A DNA stretch of 64,000 bases from Bacillus sp. NTK074B. GTDB lineage: Bacteria > Bacillota > Bacilli > Bacillales > Bacillaceae_B. The translations under genes were made by a program, and so were the position numbers. The notes beneath the pieces are model-generated. The model was not told the DNA's origin, did not search any database, and was given only the letters and a program-made list of their open reading frames with translations. The first letter of the stretch is position 1, and the number at the start of each line of letters is the position of its first letter. The DNA lies in assembly GCF_017303375.1 (NCBI RefSeq), contig NZ_JAFKOH010000007.1, forward strand, positions 1 through 64,000. Direction: 5' to 3'. Shown here piece after piece: positions 52,864-59,633 of the stretch.

Positions 52864-54465
52864 TTAAGCTTTCATTGCAGCTTTCATTTCCAGGAATTCA
52901 TCATATGTTGTTTCTTTATCAATGACACCTTCTTCTGTGATCTCGATAATACGATTGGCGATTGTTTGAATGAATTGATGGTCATGGGATGCGAAAATCA
53001 TGGCACCCTTGAAATTGATCAACCCGTTATTCAATGCGGTGATGGATTCCAAATCCAAGTGGTTCGTCGGTTCATCCAAAAGAAGAACATTTGATCCGCT
53101 CAGCATCATCTTGGATAACATACAGCGGACTTTTTCTCCACCGGATAGAACACTCGGCTTCTTCAATACTTCTTCCCCTGAGAAGAGCATGCGGCCTAAG
53201 AATCCGCGAAGGAATGTTTCACTTTCATCATCCGGTGAGTATTGACGTAACCAATCCACAAGAGAGGGTTCATTTCCTTCGAAATACTTGGAGTTTTCAT
53301 TCGGGAAGTAGGCTTGGGAAGTCGTCACTCCCCATTTGAACGTGCCGCTGTCCGGTTCCATTTCACCTGAAAGGATTTTGAAAAGAGTCGTCTTGGCCAT
53401 TTCATTCGCTCCGACCAGGGCGATTTTATCTTCTTTATTGAGGATGAAGGAAACATTGTTCAAGACCTTTACTCCATCAACTGTCTTTGTAAGACCTTCA
53501 ACCCGCAGGACATCGTTTCCGATTTCACGTTCCGGCTTGAATTGCACATACGGATAACGACGTGAGCTTGGCTTGATGTCATCCAAGGAAATTTTCTCTA
53601 ACGATTTTTTCCGTGAAGTCGCTTGTTTCGATTTAGAAGCATTCGCACTAAATCTGGCAACGAAGGCCTGAAGTTCTTTGATTTTTTCTTCTTTCTTTTT
53701 ATTCTGGTCCTGAGCCATTTTCAGTGCTAATTGGCTTGACTCATACCAGAAGTCGTAGTTTCCGACATAGACTTGGATTTTTCCGAAATCAAGGTCGGCA
53801 ATATGTGTACACACTTTGTTTAAGAAGTGACGGTCATGGGATACAACGATGACTGTGTTCTCAAAATTGATCAAAAAGTCCTCTAACCACTGAATCGCCT
53901 GGATGTCCAAGTGGTTGGTAGGCTCATCCAGTAAGAGAACATCGGGCTTGCCGAATAGTGCTTGTGCCAATAGTACTTTTACTTTTTCCCCACCGGTCAG
54001 TTCGGACATTTGTTTATTGTGAAGATCTTCGTTGATTCCCAAGCCTTTTAGTAGGATGGCAGCCTCTGATTCAGCTTCCCAACCGTTCAGCTCGGCGAAT
54101 TCGCCTTCTAATTCTGCCGCTCTCATACCGTCTTCATCAGAGAAATCTTCTTTCATGTAGATGGCATCTTTTTCCTGCATCACTTCATATAAACGGGTAT
54201 GCCCCATAATGACGACTTTCAACACTTCATATTCTTCATATTCAAAGTGATCCTGCTTCAAGACAGCAAGGCGCTCACCTGACCCCATGGACACGTGGCC
54301 GGTCTGCGATTCGATTTCTCCTGATAGAATCTTGAGAAATGTAGATTTACCAGCTCCGTTTGCTCCGATCAGTCCGTAGCAATTCCCTGGATTAAACTTT
54401 ATATTCACGTCTTCGAATAATTTTCTATCCCCAAAACGTAAGCTTACATCTGAAACCTGAATCAT
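52864..54465 (-). CDS. ABC-F family ATPase (YkpA/YbiT-like)
   Basis: Soluble tandem-ATPase ABC-F protein of 533 aa that presumably acts at the ribosome E-site. First cassette: Walker A GANGAGKSTFLK, signature LTGGEK, Walker B VLLLDEPTNHLD. A charged linker follows (KKKEEKIKELQAFVARFSA, the P-site tRNA interaction motif region), then the second cassette with LSGGEK and VLLLDEPTNHLD but an altered Walker A, GANEMAKTTL. The overall pattern matches YkpA/YbiT-type housekeeping ABC-F proteins rather than antibiotic-resistance members. The AGGAGG site precedes the ATG. Single gene; a structured element lies about 200 nt upstream. Confidence 0.92.
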   Translation of the reverse strand: MIQVSDVSLRFGDRKLFEDVNIKFNPGNCYGLIGANGAGKSTFLKILSGEIESQTGHVSMGSGERLAVLKQDHFEYEEYEVLKVVIMGHTRLYEVMQEKDAIYMKEDFSDEDGMRAAELEGEFAELNGWEAESEAAILLKGLGINEDLHNKQMSELTGGEKVKVLLAQALFGKPDVLLLDEPTNHLDIQAIQWLEDFLINFENTVIVVSHDRHFLNKVCTHIADLDFGKIQVYVGNYDFWYESSQLALKMAQDQNKKKEEKIKELQAFVARFSANASKSKQATSRKKSLEKISLDDIKPSSRRYPYVQFKPEREIGNDVLRVEGLTKTVDGVKVLNNVSFILNKEDKIALVGANEMAKTTLFKILSGEMEPDSGTFKWGVTTSQAYFPNENSKYFEGNEPSLVDWLRQYSPDDESETFLRGFLGRMLFSGEEVLKKPSVLSGGEKVRCMLSKMMLSGSNVLLLDEPTNHLDLESITALNNGLINFKGAMIFASHDHQFIQTIANRIIEITEEGVIDKETTYDEFLEMKAAMKA

Positions 54466-54671
54466 ATATGATATACCTCCTAATACTCAATCTAAAAGAT
54501 TATAACACGCGAGTATGCTAAAAAGATAGAGTGTTGGCAGGAACAGTGATAAATTTACCGGGTATTTACATAAGGAAGAGTTATACCTTGGACATTCATC
54601 AGGGGGTTAGGAGAGGAGTGGGAAAACGACATCAGTATAAAAATTTATAGTGGAATGCTCTGTATGGGAGT

Positions 54672-54750
54672 GATTTTTGTCTCTTGGGGACCTTTCAGCA
54701 GAGCTGAAAGGCGAGGGAGACGGACGTTTCCCTCGAATGAGCCAAAAATC
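54672..54750. ncRNA. Candidate structured RNA: three-helix junction
   Basis: Within 79 nt three perfect helices nest: GATTTTTG/CAAAAATC closes the element, and inside it lie CCTTTCAGC-AGA-GCTGAAAGG (9 bp) and CGAGGGA/TCCCTCG (7 bp). There is no T-tract. The element is palindromic enough to fold in either strand: 5' leader of ykvA on plus, or far-upstream leader of the ABC-F gene on minus. No known riboswitch recognised. The rest of the 365-nt gap holds no gene. Confidence 0.5.
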
Positions 54751-54829
54751 GATGCTGATTGACAGCAGATTCTTTCCGTGGTTTTGTGTGCTATGATAAC
54801 GTTATAAAAAAACAGACAGGTGATGAGGT

Positions 54830-55108
54830 ATGGTAAGGTTCGTGAAGCGGGTGAGGTTTCTTTTTAATGTTCGGAGGTCGATTCCTTTTTTGGTGGATTT
54901 TTTTCGGTCGGGGGATGTTCCTTTTTTGAAGAAAGGATTATCGGTGGGGTTGGTTGCATTCTATTTCTGGCTGCCCCTGGATTTGATTCCGGATGTATTT
55001 CTCTTATTGGGGATTGTCGATGATCTGGCTGTGTTTACCTTCATCCTTCAGCTCATGGTGAAGATGGCTCCTGAGGAGTTACAGAAAAGATATGAGTTAA
55101 CGAAATGA
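54830..55108 (+). CDS. ykvA: YkvA family membrane protein (DUF1232)
   Basis: A 92-aa DUF1232 protein. The family's hydrophobic helix and motif LPLDLIPDVFLLLGIVDDLAV are intact (about residues 46-66), preceded by a basic N-terminus. Such proteins sit in the membrane as small helical hairpins; function unknown. ATG 54830 with GGTGATGAGG upstream. It is followed by its own terminator. Confidence 0.9.
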   Translation: MVRFVKRVRFLFNVRRSIPFLVDFFRSGDVPFLKKGLSVGLVAFYFWLPLDLIPDVFLLLGIVDDLAVFTFILQLMVKMAPEELQKRYELTK

Positions 55109-55144
55109 GGCCGAAGAGCAGACTGTTATTAACTTATAAAGAAG

Positions 55145-55190
55145 AAAACCGAAAACAGCCAAAAAAATGGGCTGCCGTTTTCGGTTTTTT
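55145..55190 (+). terminator. Terminator of ykvA
   Basis: AAAACCGAAAACAGCC pairs with GGCTGCCGTTTTCGGTTTT (one bulge), followed by a T tract. Confidence 0.85.
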
Positions 55191-55261
55191 CTTTTGATTT
55201 TTTCAGCTGCATCCCATACACTATAATTACACTAATTCCAATCAGAAAGGTATGAATTAAA

Positions 55262-55690
55262 ATGGGTTCAGCTACAACCAATTCAATACCAAGACCATTA
55301 GTTCAACTAAATCAATGGTTCATTGTTTCAACCGTTGCCATTTCATGGGTGGTTCAAATAGAGTATTTCTTACTGCTTCCCTTCATAGTGGGGATGTCGG
55401 CTTTATTATTTAAATACAATCCCGTTATAAAGGCAGGGAAGTTATTTTTAAAGAAAGAACCTTCCTCTTATCCACCGGAAGACGCTGACCAGCAGCAGTT
55501 CAATAATATCATTGCGGTGAGCTGCTTAGGTGCTGCAATTATTAGTGCCCTGGCGGGGTGGAGCACAGGATTCTATCTGTTCTCAGGAATGGTCTTTCTC
55601 GCTGCATCCGTCGCTCTTGCAGGATTCTGCATCGGGTGCTTCATCCGCTTTCAGTGGAAAAGGTTCCAATATAAACGGTCATTACAATAA
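55262..55690 (+). CDS. DUF4395 domain membrane protein
   Basis: A 142-aa integral membrane protein with about four helices and the DUF4395 pattern: IPRPLVQLNQWFIV at the start, KYNPVIKAGK, then ADQQQFNNIIAVSCLGAA and GFCIGCFI with a C-x3-C pair near the end. DUF4395 genes often sit next to rhodanese- or thiol-related genes; here the neighbours do not say more. Function unknown. The ATG has AGAAAGGTATG context. Confidence 0.88.
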   Translation: MGSATTNSIPRPLVQLNQWFIVSTVAISWVVQIEYFLLLPFIVGMSALLFKYNPVIKAGKLFLKKEPSSYPPEDADQQQFNNIIAVSCLGAAIISALAGWSTGFYLFSGMVFLAASVALAGFCIGCFIRFQWKRFQYKRSLQ

Positions 55691-55694
55691 CCTA

Positions 55695-55724
55695 TTGACA
55701 AAAGAAGGGAATCCATCGTAAACT
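55695..55724 (+). promoter_or_regulatory. Sigma-A promoter of the MutS2-like leader
   Basis: TTGACA (55695-55700) and TAAACT (55719-55724) are separated by 18 nt. Transcription would start near 55731, about 390 nt before the MutS2-like start codon. Confidence 0.65.
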
Positions 55725-55765
55725 AAAATTGAATTTAAATAGTGTATACAAAGGGAGTATGTTAT

Positions 55766-55789
55766 ATGTTAGGTGTCGTTCTTAACTAA
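55766..55789 (+). CDS. Leader peptide uORF1 (MLGVVLN)
   Basis: A 7-codon upstream frame preceded by AAGGGAG at 8 nt spacing. Its last four codons (GTT CTT AAC TAA) form the 5' arm of the long leader helix, so a translating or stalled ribosome would directly control the helix. Size and position are those of drug-sensing leader peptides upstream of antibiotic-response genes, but the peptide itself matches none I know. Confidence 0.65.
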   Translation: MLGVVLN

Positions 55790-55885
55790 CCGTGAAATGA
55801 ATACGGACATTTTGCAGGCAATGGCCTTTTAAAAAAGCTGTTGATCAAGCTTATTTAGCTATACCTTCAAAATGTAGTTAAGAAC
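55778..55885 (+). promoter_or_regulatory. Leader helix overlapping uORF1
   Basis: GTTCTTAACTA (55778-55788) is a perfect complement of TAGTTAAGAAC (55875-55885); ACATTTTG (55807-55814) complements CAAAATGT (55868-55875), stacking directly on it. Between the two 5' arms a small hairpin CCGT/ACGG forms a three-way junction. The apical region carries AAGCT...AGCTT. Confidence 0.75.
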
Positions 55886-55917
55886 AATGGTCATAGCATA
55901 CTCAACCTTTTATCAGG

Positions 55918-55947
55918 AGAGCTGTGTCTTTGTGCACAGCTCTTTTT
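55918..55947 (+). terminator. Attenuator terminator 1 in the MutS2-like leader
   Basis: AGAGCTGTG / CACAGCTCT hairpin followed by TTTTT, 170 nt before the gene start. CATAGC (55893-55898) could pair with GCTGTG of the 5' arm as an antiterminator (6 bp, one G-U). Confidence 0.8.
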
Positions 55948-56061
55948 GTGCGCAATTCCGCAAGTCACGTCGTCTTTTCAACCGTTTGGAGTTGAAGGAT
56001 TTACCTGCTTGCGTACCGACGAGCATTAATTGATGGGGGGGGATTGTATACGAGTGAGGGA

Positions 56062-56099
56062 AGACCACAATGGACATTGTTCGTTGTGGTCTATTTTTG
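56062..56099 (+). terminator. Terminator-like hairpin 2 in the MutS2-like leader
   Basis: AGACCACAA / TTGTGGTCT hairpin followed by ATTTTTG, ending 20 nt before the MutS2-like start. The uORF2 start codon lies at the end of its 5' arm, so translation of uORF2 would melt it. Confidence 0.7.
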
Positions 56100-56123
56100 T
56101 TTATATGGAGGAAAATACAATGA
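56070..56123 (+). CDS. Leader peptide uORF2 (17 aa) overlapping the MutS2-like start
   Basis: The 17-codon frame MDIVRCGLFLFIWRKIQ has GAGGG 9 nt upstream and ends with a TGA overlapping the ATG of the MutS2-like gene (ATGA). The arrangement predicts translational coupling and disruption of hairpin 2 by initiating ribosomes. Hydrophobic middle and basic end recall arrest peptides, but this is inference. Confidence 0.5.
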   Translation: MDIVRCGLFLFIWRKIQ

Positions 56124-58051
56124 ATGAAAAAACGTTTCAAACACTGGAATTCAACTCAGTGAAAGAAGAACTGATGGGATTTGCCCTGACGGAAGAAGGA
56201 AAAAAGGAATTATTGAACTTACAGCCGTCCACCAATATCCGCCAGATTGACATGCGCCTGGATGAGGTGACGGAAGCCGTACGCATATTAGAGAAAAGTG
56301 CCAGTGTGCCGATTCATGCTTTAGACGGGGTAGAAAACATCATGGGGAATCTGAATAAAGGAGTGCCGCTTAGACCCGATCAGCTCACAGGCTTATATTA
56401 TTTTCTGGATGCATGTAAAAAACTTAAGAAATACATGGAGGATAAACAGTGGCTCGCACCGAGGGTTTCATCATACGTTTATTCCATCGAAGACATTCCT
56501 GATATAGGAGAGGAAATCAATCGATGCATTCGAAATGGCAGAGTGGATGATTATGCGAGTAAAGAGTTATTGAGGATACGAAAGCAACTGGGAATTCAGG
56601 AGGATCGGTTAAAGGATAAAATACAATCGATCGTAAAATCGGCAAAATACAAATCTTTCCTTCAAGAATCGATCGTGAGTCAACGAAACGGCAGATATGT
56701 CATCCCGATCAAGAAAGAATTCAGGGGGAAGATGAAAGGGGCGGTCTTGGATTCTTCAGCCTCCGGTTCAACCCTTTATATCGAACCGGAGGAGTTAAGC
56801 ACACAGCAGGATCAGCTTCTCACTTTTAAACTAGAAGAAGATCGTGAAGTCGAAAATGTTCTATGGACATTGACGGGAATGGTTCAAACATACGAGCCGC
56901 AATTAAAACTCGCGATCGAAACCATGGTCCATTACGATGTATTGTTTGCCAAAGCGAAATATAGCCGCTCTTATGACGGAGTGAAGGCATTTTTGAATGA
57001 AGATCATAGAATTCACTTGATCAATGCCGTTCATCCGCTGTTAGGAAAACAGGCAGTCCCACTATCCATCAAGATGGGGGAAGGATTTCATGCATTGGTC
57101 ATCACAGGCCCCAATACGGGAGGGAAGACCGTCACCATCAAAACGGTTGGGCTTCTCACCCTCATGACCCAATGCGGTCTTCACATTCCCGCAGGTGAAG
57201 GCAGTGAAATCAGCTTGTACCAGCAAATCCTTCTGGATACCGGGGATGGTCAGAGTCTTCAGCAGAACTTAAGTACATTCAGTTCCCATATAAAAAATAT
57301 AATTGACATTTTAAAGGATACCAACGATCGGTCCCTCGTTCTATTGGATGAGCTCGGCTCCGGTACAGATCCTTTGGAAGGAATGGGTCTCGCTACAGCC
57401 ATTTTGAATCAATTATACGAAAAGGGAGCCACTATCCTTGCCACTACCCACTATAGTGAAATCAAACATTTCGCAGAAGAGCATGATGGTTTTATGAATG
57501 GCAGTATGGAATTCAACATCGACACTCTGCAGCCAACGTATAAGCTTATCGTCGGCAAAGGAGGAGAAAGTCAGGCATTTTCCATTGCCTTGCAGCTGGG
57601 CATGCATCCTGAGATCATTGAGAAAGCCCATGAAATCACCTATAGGGAGAAAAAAACATACAGCCTGGGCGAAGTCGACTACCATTTGAAAAAGGAAATG
57701 GAGAAGCAGGTCAACGTAAACAAGCACAAAAAAAGGGAGCATAAGAAAAGTCTGAAAGAAAACAGGGCCATTAAATCCTTCGTAAGAGGAGATAATGTCA
57801 AAATCTCTCCTGAAGGAGAATTTGGGATTGTATATGAAGGTCCTGACGATACAGGGGATTACACGGTACAAATCAAAGGGGAGAAGAGAACCGTGAATCA
57901 TAAACGACTCAGTCTGTATGTATCTGCCAAGGAGCTGTATCCGGATGAGTATGACTTCGATATTATCTTTAACTCCAAAGAAAATCGGAAGAAGAATAAG
58001 CTCATGGGGAAACGATTTGTAGAAGGGTTGACCATCAATCACGAAGAGTAA
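56120..58051 (+). CDS. MutS2 paralogue lacking the Smr endonuclease domain
   Basis: A 643-aa MutS-family ATPase of the MutS2 type. After the clamp/lever region (about 1-320) comes the ATPase with GPNTGGKTVTIK (Walker A, about 345-356), LVLLDELGSGTDPLEG (Walker B) and ATTHYSEIK; then a lysine-rich helical hairpin and a KOW-like segment (VRGDNVKISPEGEFG). It stops there: the C-terminal Smr nuclease of about 80 residues present in true MutS2/RqcU (about 785 aa) is missing. MutS2 acts on collided ribosomes, so a ribosome-related role is plausible. ATG 56120 has TGGAGG at 8 nt. An elaborate attenuator leader precedes it. Confidence 0.88.
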   Translation: MNEKTFQTLEFNSVKEELMGFALTEEGKKELLNLQPSTNIRQIDMRLDEVTEAVRILEKSASVPIHALDGVENIMGNLNKGVPLRPDQLTGLYYFLDACKKLKKYMEDKQWLAPRVSSYVYSIEDIPDIGEEINRCIRNGRVDDYASKELLRIRKQLGIQEDRLKDKIQSIVKSAKYKSFLQESIVSQRNGRYVIPIKKEFRGKMKGAVLDSSASGSTLYIEPEELSTQQDQLLTFKLEEDREVENVLWTLTGMVQTYEPQLKLAIETMVHYDVLFAKAKYSRSYDGVKAFLNEDHRIHLINAVHPLLGKQAVPLSIKMGEGFHALVITGPNTGGKTVTIKTVGLLTLMTQCGLHIPAGEGSEISLYQQILLDTGDGQSLQQNLSTFSSHIKNIIDILKDTNDRSLVLLDELGSGTDPLEGMGLATAILNQLYEKGATILATTHYSEIKHFAEEHDGFMNGSMEFNIDTLQPTYKLIVGKGGESQAFSIALQLGMHPEIIEKAHEITYREKKTYSLGEVDYHLKKEMEKQVNVNKHKKREHKKSLKENRAIKSFVRGDNVKISPEGEFGIVYEGPDDTGDYTVQIKGEKRTVNHKRLSLYVSAKELYPDEYDFDIIFNSKENRKKNKLMGKRFVEGLTINHEE

Positions 58052-58055
58052 AAAG

Positions 58056-58092
58056 AAAACGTACTTGAGCTCATGCTCAAGTACGTTTTTTC
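58056..58092 (+). terminator. Terminator of the MutS2-like gene
   Basis: AACGTACTTGAGC / GCTCAAGTACGTT with a 4-nt loop and a T6 run. Confidence 0.93.
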
Positions 58093-58123
58093 TTCGGATT
58101 TCATCATGCTTTCCCAAAAAAAT

Positions 58124-58852
58124 TCAGGACAGATTGGTCAAAATAAAGGAAAGAATGATCCCTAAGGAGGAAAGGAAGCCGACAATAGGTCCACCTTCTT
58201 CATATGCTTCAGGCATCATGGTGGAAGAGACCATTGCCAGCAACCCACCTGCTCCAAAGGCCCCGATCAGATAAGAAGTGCTTTCAGGTGCATTTTCCAA
58301 AAACACATAACCAAGTAAAGAACTGAGCGAGGATAGTATGACGACACTTCCCCATAGAAATAGAATTCTCCTCGTGCTGTACTGATCGAGCTTCAACCCA
58401 ATACTGCTTGATAATGATTCAGGTAAATTACTGATGAAGATAGCGATGATGAATACCCATTGCATGGATTGGCTTTCAATAAAACTTACCCCGATAATGA
58501 TGGATTCAGGAATGGCATCCATTATCGTTCCTACATAGATGGCCAGACCTGAATGATTGTGAGGGTTTTTCTTGGAACGCTTCCTTTCGCTTCCACCTTT
58601 TTTAGAGATGAATATTTCGAATAATGTAAAGATAAGGGCACCTGACAGAAACATGCATGCTAAATAAAATACATTAGCTTTTCCTTCCGACTCACTCAAA
58701 AGGTCGAAGGTAGCGGAACCGATGATTAATCCTGTCCCCAAGGCCATTATAATCGCTACAACCCGCTTCGGAATATGTAGATAAAGGCCCATAAACGCCC
58801 CGATTAATAAAGAAAGGCTTGCTGCGCCTCCCCATAAAGCTGCCTGAAACAT
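58124..58852 (-). CDS. ZIP-family-like metal transporter with altered metal motif
   Basis: A 242-aa, eight-helix membrane protein of the ZIP/ZupT superfamily. The two binuclear-site motifs align as MDAIPESIIIG in TM4 and SNLPESLSSS in TM5, where canonical ZIPs have HNxPEG and HExPEG. Both leading histidines are therefore replaced (by Asp and Ser), while the PE pairs remain. A short basic loop with His (SKKNPHNHSG) lies between TM3 and TM4. It is likely a divalent-metal or other cation carrier with changed specificity. Monocistronic, divergent from the YhcN-like gene. Confidence 0.82.
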   Translation of the reverse strand: MFQAALWGGAASLSLLIGAFMGLYLHIPKRVVAIIMALGTGLIIGSATFDLLSESEGKANVFYLACMFLSGALIFTLFEIFISKKGGSERKRSKKNPHNHSGLAIYVGTIMDAIPESIIIGVSFIESQSMQWVFIIAIFISNLPESLSSSIGLKLDQYSTRRILFLWGSVVILSSLSSLLGYVFLENAPESTSYLIGAFGAGGLLAMVSSTMMPEAYEEGGPIVGFLSSLGIILSFILTNLS

Positions 58853-58931
58853 CTCGCACTCCTCCCCGATAAATCGTTCATTGTGACTTTTCCCTAATTG
58901 GATGAAGAATGAAACACGTAAATAGATCTTT

Positions 58932-58961
58932 GAATAAATTTAATCTGGGGTGGGGATAGTA
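58932..58961 (+). promoter_or_regulatory. Candidate sigma-G promoter of the YhcN-type gene
   Basis: GAATA and GATAGTA are separated by 18 nt, against consensus GHATR-N18-CATNHTA (one mismatch). It lies about 30 nt before the start codon, fitting forespore expression. Confidence 0.5.
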
Positions 58962-58990
58962 AGGGTGAATCAAATTTAGGAGGCATTCGA

Positions 58991-59506
58991 ATGAAAAAAT
59001 ATCTATTGATTTCCCTAATGGGATTGGTGTTCATGACATTGGCGGCAGGTTGTGGTACGAGCAATAACATGAACGAAGAAGGGCAGCAGATGAACAACCG
59101 GAATCTGGAGAGAGTAAACTATAAGAATGATCAGGCGAACCGTGATTATATGAATGACGGTTCGATGAGGGAAAATTATTCTCTTGCAGACAAAGAAGCG
59201 GGTAAAGTGGCAGAACTTAAAGAAGTGAAAAACGCATATGTTCTTACAACTGATCAAAATGCGTATGTAGCTGCTGTACTTGAAGATAAGAGAAATGGAA
59301 ATGTATCGAAAGAATTGGAAAAGAAAATCTCAGATCAAGTGAAGAATGCAAATGGAAGTATAAATAATGTGTATGTTTCAACTAATCCGGATTTCATTGA
59401 CCGGATGAGGGACTATGCCGATAAAGCGGAAAATGGAAAACCGATTGAAGGATTTGGTGAAGAAATAGCTGATATGGTTAAGCGTGTATTCCCCAATAAA
59501 GGCTAA
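58991..59506 (+). CDS. YhcN/YlaJ family sporulation lipoprotein
   Basis: A 171-aa lipoprotein with signal peptide and lipobox L-A-A-G-C (Cys21), an Asn/Gln-rich spacer (NNMNEEGQQMNNRNLE), and a YhcN/YlaJ domain (about 70-165): VAELKEVKNAYVLTTDQNAYVAAVL, then VSKELEKKISDQVK and VYVSTNPDFIDRMRDYA. Members locate to the spore inner membrane and influence germination or outgrowth. TTTAGGAGG site before the ATG. A sigma-G-like promoter and a terminator frame it as a single-gene unit. Confidence 0.9.
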   Translation: MKKYLLISLMGLVFMTLAAGCGTSNNMNEEGQQMNNRNLERVNYKNDQANRDYMNDGSMRENYSLADKEAGKVAELKEVKNAYVLTTDQNAYVAAVLEDKRNGNVSKELEKKISDQVKNANGSINNVYVSTNPDFIDRMRDYADKAENGKPIEGFGEEIADMVKRVFPNKG

Positions 59507-59525
59507 AAGTTGAATAGTCGATCGG

Positions 59526-59557
59526 GAAAAAGTCGAACTTTGGTTCGGCTTTTTTTA
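59526..59557 (+). terminator. Terminator of the YhcN-type gene
   Basis: AAAAAGTCGAAC / GTTCGGCTTTTT with a 4-nt loop. Confidence 0.88.
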
Positions 59558-59633
59558 TTTGCCATAGGAAATGAAAGGGTTTTTCAGTATACTATTTAGA
59601 GGTGCGAAATAAATTCTGAAAGGGGAGGCCAGC

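Noticed and set aside
57413-58117. 234-codon minus-strand frame over the 3' half of the MutS2-like gene
   Set aside because: Shadow of a clearly conserved ATPase; no ribosome binding site, and its aromatic-rich composition is typical of antisense frames.
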